Below are positions 1 through 9,924 of a stretch of 64,000 nt of DNA, piece by piece. The notes beneath the pieces are model-generated. The model saw nothing but the letters and a program-made list of their open reading frames with translations, was not told where the DNA came from and did not search any database. The first letter of the stretch is position 1; each line of letters starts with the position of its first letter. The position numbers were made by a program, and so were the translations under genes. The stretch is taken from contig CM076959.1 in NCBI GenBank assembly GCA_039566865.1, positions 15,855,501 to 15,919,500 of the forward strand. Reading direction: 5' to 3'. This DNA is from Aurelia coerulea (lineage: Eukaryota > Cnidaria > Scyphozoa > Semaeostomeae > Ulmaridae).

Positions 1-519
1 TTCCACTCTCAATATGTTTTAAATGATACCAAGCATGCATTTATTGCAATATAATGCATGGTAGCTCTATGACCAAATACTATTTTATTTTACATAGTTT
101 TGGTTGAGCATTAAGATTTTACTGGTTTTTCAAAGAGAAAGACTACTTGACAGTCCTTGAATCTGGTTTTCACTTTTCAACCTGTTTTTTGCTCACAGCT
201 TTTCGAGATAATACATTCAATTATTCATAAAATTGTAATGCCAATTTTATCAACAACCATGGATGAATAGAAATTGTCAGCCATATGGCCTTGCAAGGTC
301 CTTCCAGATTACATTGTTTTTGTCTGCTTGTACGATAGCACATTAGCGTTCGTAAAGAATCCTTTAAAAAGGGACGACACCATTGGGCACTGTCAGTGGC
401 GTGCTGGGGATGAGATCGCAGGGGGGGCAATAGGTCAAAATGGCGCCCCTTTCTAGACTCATGACTTATCGTCCCTTGTTTTCCCGCGTTCTTTGATTTG
501 CTGATATTAGTTGCTCAAT

Positions 520-992
520 AGGGACTCATACCATTACTCTTATAAAGTGGGTCCTCTGTTTCAAAACCACGGCGTAAACTAGCGGGAGTTCTCGTACACA
601 CAACAAAATCGCTTGGAGTTGAAACATTGAAAGTAAACTTTTAGTACAAAAAAATAATTTTTTCCTGACCTACCCATCACAGACAATATACCTTTTAAGC
701 AGTAATCTTCCTCTGTAGAAACAAAATAGATCCATCGCAGCTACGAGAACTCTAGGCCGTATCAACCGTTTTTTGGATGCAACAACAACGATACCCTGGG
801 TACCAGACTCTCTAACATAAAAACAGAGTTTTATGTTAGAGAGGCTGGTACCCAGGGTACAACAACGACTGTCTAAATAGCAATTAAAACAATTGTCCTT
901 ATTGGTTGAAAACTAAATTCTAGCAATTTGATGGGTAAATACGGAACCACTCTATGTGGGCCCTTTGTAATAGTAATATGGTACGAGTCCCT
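520..992. mobile_element. Nested inverted-repeat element in the hAT copy
   Basis: The sequence after 519 (AGGGACTCATACCATTACT) recurs inverted and slightly diverged before 993 (as AGGGACTCGTACCATATTAC on the other strand). The match runs about 40 bp on each side. No open frame is visible between. The class is unknown. Confidence 0.5.
791..860. repeat. Near-perfect 70-bp hairpin
   Basis: Arms of about 31 bp beginning TACCCTGGGTACCAG are repeated in inverted order around a short loop, CAGAG. The tip GGTACC is itself palindromic. It lies inside the 520-992 element. It could be a miniature element or a recombination product. Confidence 0.7.
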
Positions 993-1095
993 TTGACCAA
1001 GTGATAGCAGCGTTAGCTGAATTCATCTATGCCAGTTCATTTGTTCATACCAATACAGATTTTCTTTGCAAGGGAAGCAAGTCAATGCAAATTTT

Positions 1096-1437
1096 TCATG
1101 ATAAAATGCTATTGAAAATTCTCGAAGACTTCTTTCTAAACTTTTCAATGAGCTCGTCTTTGTCGAGGGAGAGAAAAATCTTTTTTTCAAACGCCATCAT
1201 CAGAAGACCCTCAAGGAGCTCCTGAACCATCGTTGAGCGTTTCCGCGACGTGGAAAACGAATGCTCAGGGGTTGATGAGCTCACAGGAATGGCAATTGCA
1301 AAAGTATAAACGTGCCCTAAGATGGGATATTCATCCATGAGATGGTACGTGGGATGACATAGCAGCTGCAAGGCATCAGAAAAGGATGGCAGCTTGCTCT
1401 TTTCGTCAATTGCTTTCTGTGAATCGCACCAGGCCAA
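1096..1437 (-). pseudogene. hAT transposase C-terminal (dimerisation) domain remnant
   Basis: A 113-residue minus-strand frame reads like the C-terminal dimerisation region of hAT transposases. It has a YPILGHVYTFAIAIPVSSST-like stretch followed by a phenylalanine-serine pair, then an STM...LEGLLMM segment and a terminal basic stretch. In the family, this region follows the catalytic core and ends the protein. No longer open frame with the catalytic core is visible, so the gene is dead. It lies inside the hAT element 394-3050, as expected for its own transposase remnant. I am confident of the superfamily but not of the lineage. Confidence 0.7.
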
Positions 1438-1593
1438 TCAAATCCTTCATCATAATCATCATAGTCATCATGTATTCGCTGGTTTGTTTTCTGTTTGGCT
1501 GGTCTACACATCAAAATCAAATTCGACGTTTGATTGCTAATTGTGTCATTAGTATTAAGCCAAAAGGCCAAAGCTCTGGTTTGCAAGTGGACG

Positions 1594-2663
1594 CAGGGGC
1601 GCACATTCAAATTTTGATTGGGGGAGGGGTGTCAACATGCTCTGGACCGACTAATTTTTTTTCGGACCGACTGAACGTATAGCAAGCAGCGGTGTGGCCA
1701 GGGTAAATTAAGTGGAGGTATTGAAACGAGGGGGTCCCCAGGAAAATTTTTGGGGTTACGCCCTTTATTTTGGCTTAGAATGCATCTCCCAATATCATGC
1801 TTTGCCTTTAGCGACAAGGAAACCTTTATCGTTTGTGACATTTATGCTATAAATCAGCAGCGAGGAAAATTTTTGAAGAAAGATCCTTTACTTTGGCTTA
1901 GAATGCATCACGGACTTGGAGTTTTAAGTATAGGCGTAATCTTAAGAACAACGACTTCTTCTTCACCGCCAAGCCTAGCAAAAGCGACTTGTTTTAGTGT
2001 GTTTGTCCTCTATGAAGGTTTTCCCTTATAATCATAGTGTCAGCAGTGTTAGTTTTTGGTAGAAGCGTATACCACCTTTGATGGATAATATTTGTAACCT
2101 ATGTCTCCTTTCTTTTTTGGGATTCATACAGAAGTGTCTGTTTTCCAACGCCACATAACTACCACCACCGGCACCGGCACCCCAGTGCCAGATTAGAAAT
2201 TTTGAGTATTTGTAACAGCATTGTCTTTGGGACAATCTTTGCACAACAAACACCTTCCATTCTGTGTTAGACCGCTTTTTACAAGCCAATGATTGCTTGC
2301 CTCTAAAAATGGAGGCCTGTTCAATTTTGTAATGCACCTAAGAAATTTTTTTAAATGCCATCCTCTGCTTTGGCTTAGAACGACTCTCCCAGTTATTGTC
2401 AAGCACTCCTTGTGAATAACTGTCGCCATGGGTCGACCTTTGCCCAAAACATTTAAAATCGGACCAACTTTGATTCAAACTATTGTGGAACTTTCAAGCT
2501 TCGTCGTGGTTGGTCAGTCCATGAAAAAGTCGGTCCACTAAGTTGGTTCATCCGATTTTGTCGTGGATCGACTTTTCCCTTTTGAAAAAATCTTTGGACC
2601 GACTCAGAAATCATTGGGGGTGTCTCACCCCCCACACCCCCCCCCCCCTAATGTGCGCCCCTG
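1594..2663. mobile_element. Nested non-autonomous hAT element
   Basis: The termini are inverted CAGGGGCGCACATT, with an 8-bp target duplication AGTGGACG at 1586-1593 and 2664-2671. The interrupted host sequence (about 1555-1593 joined to 2664-2850) has an uninterrupted relative at about 5750-5920, which serves as an empty site. No transposase frame is seen. It contains repeated stretches such as CCTTTACTTTGGCTTAGAA that recur in the element at 30229-31164. Confidence 0.85.
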
Positions 2664-3234
2664 AGTGGACGCAAATTTGAGCTTTCAAGATTGATATTTC
2701 TGCTCTTAAAGCACCAATACCAACAAACAAGGTATCTATGTTCAAGTTAACTATCGAGGAACATTTTGAGAGTAATTAGCCATTGATTAAAGCTAAATTC
2801 ACATTGCTATGGAGTCAACCAAATCTGTATACATTTTTTGAGACAATTGGTATTAAACAGCGCCTTCTTTGAGTTTCCATTTGATATCCTAGTATCATTG
2901 CAATGTTTAAAGAAGTTCTTTTCGTTCACTAACTAATTGATCAGGGCGCCTTTGGCGCCCCCTAAGATAGACATTCTCTCTGGCGCCCCTCAAACTCGAC
3001 CAGCAGGGGGGGCAGTTGCCCCCCCTGCCCCCCCTGCCAGCACGCCACTGGGCACTGTGGTCTTCGTATCGGATCTTTTGTGAGTTACGGGGACCACTTT
3101 TGGAAGATTTTTTCCCAAAGGGTACTCTAGTATATCTATTGTTTGGGGTGCTCAGGTTTCTCGCATCCTACATTTGAAAACAAAAACTGCTTTTTTTTGT
3201 TTTCTTTTTTTTGTTTTTTTTTCTACTCATTTCA

Positions 3235-3475
3235 AATAATTACAATATAATCATACTTTCTACTGTACTTATCAGATCACTATACACCACCACAGGGACG
3301 AAACTAAGGGGAGCAAAAGACAATGACTACCCCATGGCCAAAACATAAAGACACGCAACATTAAACTACATACAACTAAGCTACACGCGATGAAAAAAAG
3401 ACTACTTACACTACTTACAAAGCTACTCTACTAATTACTCTACTTACAAAATTACTTTACAATACATAAAAGCTA
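3235..3475 (-). mobile_element. LINE 3'-end fragment
   Basis: This tract (GGGGAGCAAAAGACAATGACTACC and flanks) is related to 47700-47890 and, in reverse complement, to 15680-15790 and 39180-39300. The 39-kb copy follows a LINE C-terminal coding remnant and ends in poly-A, so I read these as 3' untranslated ends of one LINE family. This copy is on the minus strand. Confidence 0.55.
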
Positions 3476-3788
3476 AAAAACCGGTTATGGTGGTTGTGGA
3501 ACTCGTAGTGTAGCTTGAGAATTTCTAATCAAGTCGACCAGTTTGATGGATAAAATTTAAGGTTAAGAGAAGTATGCTTTTATTGAGGTCATTAGGAAGG
3601 TTTTTTTGTTGTTCTCAGTCAAACTTTATCCAACATCACTTTGGAAATGGATGACCCACCATGAGTGGTCAAACGCATCCAACAGTCCATCCAACATTTG
3701 TGAATTTGTTTTCATTGCGCAGTGGATGAAATGCTGCATGCATTTGACCGGGGTTTGATTTAAATTATCAACTTCTCTTTCGTTTCAG

Positions 3789-3985
3789 CTCCCATGAACA
3801 AGAACGAAAATTCAAACTACAAAAACTAAAATATTCAATATGGAGCTCACAAGATACTGGAATAAAATCTTCTGCAACTGCTGGAACACTTCTTGCTAGA
3901 GAAAACTGTCACATGCGAATTCCAAACAGAATATCCACAGAAAGAACCTCTATTTCACTGACTATAGCAGGTTACACTACTTACA
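3789..3985 (+). CDS. Possible internal exon of the upstream gene
   Basis: A frame open from a good acceptor (TTTCGTTTCAG, ending 3788) runs to a consensus donor (GTGAGT at 3986). It translates to a basic-polar segment containing CHMRIPNRI and SLTIAGYTTY. It could be an extracellular exon of the gene that ends at 6753. The donor leaves phase 1, however, and joining straight to the exon at 6024 gives an early stop, so another exon would be needed. There is no recognisable domain. It may be a chance open frame. Confidence 0.25.
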
Positions 3986-4636
3986 GTGAGTGGAAGCTAA
4001 ACGTATATCATATTACTTTACTCTACCATAGGCAGTACAGTCCCTTGGGGGCCCGGGAGTACTTCCATTGTGGCCTGATAGGGGGTCCAGTCAGGGTTCA
4101 AGAGGGCCAAAGTAAGTATTTTGAAAAATACCCTCAAATGGTATATCTTTTTGCAGAAACCCCCAAATGGTAGTTGGTGGACCTAAAATTGGACCATTTG
4201 GTAGCACCTGGTAGCGAAAATTTTCTACAGTTTTTCAAAAATTTTCAAATAAAAACTTAAAAATTCAGTGATAATTATTCCTGCAACGACCATATTGCCA
4301 TGCAGAGGAGCATGCTGATTTGAAATCTTATAACTAGCCAGGAATCTTGGAATACCCCCAATTGGTAGTATGGGTTTGACAAATAGGGCCATTTGGTAGC
4401 CATTCCGTAAGACCCTCAAACCGACTGGACTCCATGCATTACAGTCCTATTTTTACAGCCTGATGAAGCGAAAGCGAAACGTAAGCAGTTCTGATGAAGC
4501 GAAAGCGAAACGTAAATGCAAGTTCTATATTTTTGAGAAATCTTTATTAATTTTATATAGTTATCGAGGAGGCTCATGATTTATCTATTTTTACAGCGAT
4601 ATCTTTATACATCTCTATGGTTCGATTGAGTGGCGT

Positions 4637-5043
4637 TAAAGGGGCTGTACAAGATTTTTGTAAACAAAGATAAAGATCAGCTAGCCAATATCATCAAATT
4701 CAATGATAAATTCCTCTCTAATTGGCGCGTGACGTAAGGTGGCATAATTTCATGTTGCGTGAAAAAAGTTTTGCCATATCAACCATTATTAAAGGCAGTC
4801 TGTGGCACATCTGATTGGCTGTCCATAAAGTCAGAGCTCAACACAACGGATTTCTTTGTGAATCTATGCGCTTGAAACAAAGGAGGGCTGATCGTTAGCA
4901 CTTCCTACGGCCGTAGAAAGTCAGTAGGATTAGCAGACATTCAATTCTCCTTTGTATTTTACTTATAACCCAATCAGATGCAGGACAGACTGCCTTTAAA
5001 GGGCTGTACAAAATTTTGTAAACAAAGATTAAGATCTGCTGGC
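4637..5043. mobile_element. TTAA-flanked inverted-repeat elements
   Basis: The unit TTAAAGGGGCTGTACAAGAT (4637) recurs directly at 4996. Between them, 4789-4999 is a separate element with TTAA at both ends and inverted termini TTAAAGGCAGTCTGTGG. The 4637 family also appears complete at 29725-30102. TTAA flanks suggest piggyBac-like mobilisation, which is inference only. Confidence 0.55.
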
Positions 5044-6023
5044 CTTGGCCTATCGAAAAGTGGCAAAAGGATGTTGTTCTGTATAGTCTAGGCAAGCGAA
5101 AGATGCATAAATCACAATGTTTCTGTCAATATTGGCTTCGCAAATTCTAGTTAACATTTTTCTTTGTTTCAGAAAAGTAGATTTATCTCGTGAATAATTC
5201 TCCATATGAAAAAAGGCATAATGATGCGCTCGCCATCTGCACAAGGAAATAAGATCAGAAAACATTGTAAAGGATTTGCCTGCTTTTAGGCAATCTACGG
5301 CAAACAGTGGAGTATGCTTTAAAAAGACTTAAGTAGCAAAGCAATCTGTTTTTCGTTCCTTCTTTAGCTCGGTAGTTGATATACAGCTTTACCAAGTCTG
5401 ATTGAAAAAGCTTTTGCGCAACGGCATCCCTCTGTTCACAGAGCGGAAAACAGAGTTACCTTAAAGGTAATGTGTGGTGTATCTATCTAAGTAAAACCCC
5501 TTTGTTATTTCTATGTGATCATTTTACCATATAAGCCAAAAGGTTGCCAGCTCCAAGTCTCACAGAAGGCAGCCTCGTTGTGAAATTTAAATTCTAGTTG
5601 TGCATGTGAACAGTTAAAGGGAATGTAAGCATATAAATGTGGCTCAAGCCACTTGCGATCAAATTCTAGCCTATCAGTCATCCGCTGGGAAGTTTCTTAA
5701 CTTTTCATGAATGTCAGTTCTAAATTTCAAGGTGCTTCAGAAACTGGCGTAGGCCAAAAAGCCAAAGCTCTGGTTTGCAGGTGGACGCTCTCAAAGCACC
5801 AATACCAAAAGACGAGGTATCTCTGTTCAAGTTAACTATCGAGAAACAGTTTGAGAGTGATTAACAATTGATTAAGGCTAAATTCACATCGCTGGAGTCA
5901 ACGAAATCTGCATACTTTCTTTTGGGATACCCGGCAGAGAATCTTAAAAATTGATCAAAGTCAGCTCACTTGAATGTAACATTTTTGTGTACCCAATTGA
6001 GCTTGTCTCGTTTCTATTTCCAG
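5044..6023. other. Non-coding stretch with old repeat copies
   Basis: No supportable exon is seen. About 5750-5920 is the uninterrupted relative of the sequence split by the nested hAT at 1594-2663. Around 5617 is a TTAAAGGGAATGTAAGCATA end like that of the element at 14809-15003. Confidence 0.5.
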
Positions 6024-6753
6024 GCAATTGAGATCTGGTGGGACATATGTCTCGCACATCTGCATAACAGCACCAAAGGCATCAATCTGTTGGAACAAGC
6101 AGAAGGTGGTGGGACATTGTCATCATCTTGAATTTATTTTGATACTTGCTTGTGTTGCAAGTGTGATTGGTTGTTGTTGTTATTGCTGCTGTACTGTGGG
6201 TAGGAAACAAGAAGCAACAGAGGATGGGGATGAGAATGTAGCATTTGCAAGCAAAATAAAGCAAGATGAAGGAAACGCAATGGCAGGTCAACAAGAAACT
6301 GATGGATTTATCGCTAAAGAAAATGTTCCTGCAACAACCAACATATTGGATCAAACTGCTGTTGCAGGGACCATTAATGGCGATTGTGAGGCCCAAGAAA
6401 GTTATCCTGCTTCAATAACCATCCCGAATCATAATATCAATGCAAACAGTTCAATGGATGGTTCTATTGCTAACGATAATGACCTTGGTGAAACTATGAT
6501 TTCCGAGCAAAACCTCTCTACTGAGTTTCCAATGCAGATTCCACAGCAAGAGCCATTCAATAGATCCTTCAGTAGTGAAAATGTTTCGTCCCGAGGAGAA
6601 GCAATTGATTTAAAATATGCTCAATGTAGCAATGATGATGGCATTTCACTTCCTACAGCAGCTATGGTGGTTGATCATTATCAGGATGGCCTTGCAGAAA
6701 AAAGATTTTCATATCAAGATGATTGCAAGATGGGAGAGATCGTTGAGAGATAG
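6024..6753 (+). CDS. Last exon of a single-pass membrane protein (partial gene)
   Basis: This is a 3' terminal exon. The acceptor TTTCTATTTCCAG ends at 6023, the frame is open for about 242 codons, and the stop is TAG at 6751-6753. The visible protein begins with a short Cys-containing extracellular part. A hydrophobic span near exon residues 34-55 (LEFILILACVASVIG) follows, then a run of cysteines (CCCYCCC) that could be palmitoylated. The tail of about 180 residues is rich in Asn, Glu, Gln and Ser and has no recognisable domain. The exon needs two bases from its predecessor (phase 2). Upstream exons are not identified and may lie left of the window. A plausible polyadenylation signal is at 7061. 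I do not recognise the family; the layout is that of a type I receptor or adhesion protein tail. Confidence 0.65.
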
Positions 6754-7060
6754 GAGTGCAAAAACGGATACAGCAAGTCCCAGCATATAGGAAACTCAAA
6801 ATTTTGAATCAGGCTGTTTAGTTTCTTATACGTAAGAAAATATCTCTGATTGAGGCTGGCAGATTTCTTATATGTCCAATAAGAAACTTCCCTTTTATAT
6901 GCCAGCTTTCTTCTGTTAAATAGTCTCTTTAAGATTCTTGAATCATACTGAATACTTGTAAAGGTCTAAAGCAGTAAAAGGTCTAATGTGTAAATAATGA
7001 TGCATTAGTTCATGTGTTTTAACATCGAATTTCATTGATTGAAAACAACCTTGATATCGC

Positions 7061-7066
7061 AATAAA
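7061..7066 (+). terminator. Polyadenylation signal AATAAA
   Basis: A canonical hexamer about 300 bp after the stop at 6753, and the likely 3' end of the membrane-protein gene. Confidence 0.45.
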
Positions 7067-7262
7067 TCCTATTTCACAATTTTAACCATTTGTAAGAAAT
7101 TGCAAAAAACAGGCCGTCCAGTTTCTTATAAACGAGAAAATATTTCTTTTGAAGGCAGGTTGCAGTTTCTTATAAGTCCATTTCTTATATGCGGGGACAT
7201 ACTGTATTCAAAAAAGTTTGATTACACCCTTGATGACCAAACTGATGAAGTTTTCATTTCAT

Positions 7263-7660
7263 TTAAAGGGGCTCTGTCGTCAAAATGTAAACAAAACGAT
7301 GATTTTTGCAGTTTTTTTAAGGTGATATCACACAGGAGTTTCATATTTTTTTCAAAATGAAAGTTCCTGTTTGGACAATAATCATTGCACTTCAATAAGT
7401 AGCCTGTGAACGGCTTTGAACGGCTTTTTTCAATTTTTTTCGGCCGTTCACAGGCTATTCACTAAGGAACAAACCAAACATTCATATCTTCTCACAGGGA
7501 AAACAGGAATTAATCGTTGCTAAAAATAGAAATTATTTTTCGAAATAATTGTTGATAAAAAATTGTATTTCTTTGTCCCCTGTGCTTGCTGTTGGTCATT
7601 TTAGGAACGATTAATTCCTGGTTTCCCTGTGATTTATCCTCATTTAGCTTCATGAGATTG
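7263..7660. mobile_element. Half copy of a TTAA-flanked element, with two insertions
   Basis: AAAGGGGCTCTGTCGTCAAA and the following 120 bp match the element at 50127-50449. This copy is interrupted by a 58-bp hairpin (7400-7457) and by an inverted-repeat unit 7494-7632, whose ends are CACAGGGAAAACAGGAATTA and its diverged complement. Confidence 0.6.
7400..7457. mobile_element. 58-bp miniature hairpin element
   Basis: Inverted ends TAGCCTGTGAACGGC flank a short centre. A 9-bp near-identical duplication is on each side: TTCAATAAG at 7391-7399 and TTCACTAAG at 7458-7466. The related element at 50.2 kb has a single TTCACTAAG at this point (50256-50264) and no hairpin. The tip TAGCCTG is shared with the element at 26300-26464. 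Confidence 0.75.
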
Positions 7661-7664
7661 TTCG

Positions 7665-8695
7665 GAAACCACTCAGTTAACGAAGGGCATCATTTTCTAA
7701 ATGTGCAATTACATTATCGATGTTTGGACCATTCGCATCAATCGTTGTATCGTCCGCATACATATTTCAGTCTCCTCTAGGAACAGGAGCAAGTCATTCA
7801 GGTATATGTTCAACAAAAGGGGGCCTAGGACAGAACCTTGCGGTACACCTAGACCTAGGATGGTCTTTGTCCACTTGCTGAATGAACCATTGACCTTTAC
7901 CCTTTGTTTCCTGTCGACGAGATAGCTATGGATGAACTGCAATGCAGATCTACTGAAACCATAAGCATTCAATTTTGCAATCAATAATTCGTGATTTAGA
8001 CAATCAAAGGCTTTCGAAAGGTCCGTCAGGACGGCCCCTGCGACGCCTCCGCTGTCCAACGATTTTTTGCAGGTTTCAACTAAACGTAGAAATCCACAGA
8101 GGAGTGGAGACAAGAAACATTGGACAAAGGGCAGCATTTGATCTTGCATCAACCTTTCGTATATCTTTGATGCCGATGGCAAAACTGTAATAGGTCGGTA
8201 ATTTTTCTTTGAAAAGGCATTTTTTGAAGAGTGAGCTTAAATCTCCAGCTTTCAATTCGTTGGGAAAAGTACCCTTGGATAAACCAGAGTTGAATAAATT
8301 TCGAATGGCAACAGAAAATACATCAGAATTTTCCTTCAGGATTTTTGCAGGGATGCAATCAACTGGAGAGGCTTTACTCTGATTAAGTTGGTTGATTTTG
8401 ACAGCAACCTCTTCCATAGTGACCTCTCTGAACTCAGAATTGTTGGAAAGCATAGCTTGCTCATTTATTTTGCAGATACTTGGATGAGCTTCATATTTCT
8501 TAATAGATTTGTCAATGGGATCTAGTATATCACTTGTTGGCAGCAAAAGTGAGTCATTTTCAGAGATCCCTAGGCTGTTTGTGATATTTGCAAAGTAATG
8601 ATTGAAGATCTCTGCAATTTCACAACCCTGACTTATCATTTTGTCGCCTTCAAGTCTAAGTCTGCTTGATTCCCACAGCTTTTTCTTTTGTGGAG
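7665..8695 (-). pseudogene. LINE reverse transcriptase fragment
   Basis: Minus-strand frames spell a non-LTR reverse transcriptase. In order there are the linker NHYFANIT, the entry motif KASPVDCIPAKIL, the fingers/palm motif LTDLSKAFDCLNHELL, the GVPQGSVLGPLL motif, and MYADDTT at about 7750-7770 with the catalytic aspartates. A frameshift separates the 8639-8076 and 8182-7709 frames, and roughly ten residues around the usual FRKGYNTQ region are missing. No endonuclease domain is visible. It is a truncated, dead copy of a CR1/Jockey-like element; the clade is uncertain. Confidence 0.9.
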
Positions 8696-8756
8696 GAAAA
8701 CATTATTTACTACTTACAACATATTACAACTCAACTGAACATGATTTTTATTATTA

Positions 8757-9280
8757 GGGACAGTGCAAAATTTATCATATTACATGGCCGGTGGAGAACA
8801 AAAACTCTTGCAAAAAAATCTGCTCGCCCTGTATGAAATTATTGCAAAAAAACCAACTGCCCTGTCACCCTTTCCTTAAAGAAATGTATCTGCCCCGTAT
8901 TCATGAACATCAAATGTTGTATAGTACCACAGATGAATTAACCAAAGACCATAACAAAAGACTTTGTCAACGAAGAAATCGACTTTGAAGATGAAGAGAA
9001 ATGACTGATGAATCGTTCTTGCAAGAAACTGACAAGGAAATTTTGCGTCATGTTCATACACATCCTTCGAAGCATTTCTCAACTTGCATGATCCACAATT
9101 TTGGCCTCAAAATGTGCCATTTCATAGTTCAAACTTCATCTTGAGCTTATAAAAAGGTACTGCCCCGTTCATAATTGCTTTGTAAAAAGTGTTGACCCAA
9201 TTCTGTACAAGCTAAAAAAAAGTAGTTGCCCCGTTACGTTTTGCACCGGCCATGTTATAAAATAAACTTTGCACTGTCCC
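8757..9280. mobile_element. Harbinger-like MITE, TTA duplication
   Basis: Inverted ends GGGACAGTGCAAA...TTTGCACTGTCCC lie between TTA trinucleotides. A diverged second copy is at 17254-18084. The 3-bp duplication suggests the PIF/Harbinger superfamily. The internal frame repeated in both copies (a short Cys/Lys-rich peptide) has no recognisable domain. Confidence 0.65.
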
Positions 9281-9722
9281 TTACTACACATCAAACATCC
9301 AGTGCGCAATTTTGAGACTCTATTTTCAAAATTTTGTAAGGAAAACCAATTGCGATTTGCATGCAGAGCGCCAGCAGAAAGTATAGAAATGGCATTGCAG
9401 ATAACAGACATTGTTGTAGATTGATTTAGACAAGTTGGAAATATTTCATAAATTCATTTGAAACCCGAGGAGAGGGGCCTCTTGCCGCGTATTTTGCGTA
9501 GGGCCTTGAGCTGCTTTGTTACTACGCCACTACCAAGCTTGGTATCGTCACAACTCCCGCCGGGAATTATCACCGGGTGCAAATCAACTTCAATTGACTT
9601 GGAATTTGGTATTTGACATAGATTTAAATCACAAATGGCTATTGACAGCACAGCATGTACTCGAAACAAATCTGTTGACCAAACCAAAGTAACTTGGTGT
9701 TGACGAAATAGACGCATCGAAG

Positions 9723-9924
9723 ATGAAGGGCGTTATTTTTATCTCGTTTGCGGCAGCTTTTCTGCCACTTATAACTGCTGCTGACCCGAATTTCAAGAAC
9801 ATTTTTAAGCAAACAACGAAAGAGGCAAATAATGAAGTACTCAATGATATAACAGGAAGCATTCCATCATGGTTATCTGGGGATTTGGTGCGACAAAATT
9901 GTGCATCTTTTGGAAATATCGATG
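9723..9924 (+). CDS. Copy 1 exon 1 (signal peptide)
   Basis: Starts at ATG 9723 and encodes the signal peptide MKGVIFISFAAAFLPLITA, then the family's N-terminal SIPSWLSGDLVRQ segment (usually IPxWLxGxLLRNGPG). Here the usual GPG is replaced by NCASF. The donor GTGCGT is at 9925 and leaves phase 1. Confidence 0.9.

Larger units (their letters stand above)
394..3050. mobile_element. hAT-type DNA transposon, degenerate, with nested insertions
   Basis: The ends are inverted copies of CAGTGGCGTGCTGG, and the element is flanked on both sides by the 8-bp duplication GGCACTGT (386-393 and 3051-3058). An 8-bp duplication and a CAGTGG tip are typical of hAT elements. It holds the remnant of a hAT transposase C terminus on the minus strand (1096-1437), which fits an old autonomous copy. 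Other elements are nested inside (520-992 and 1594-2663). Confidence 0.85.
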
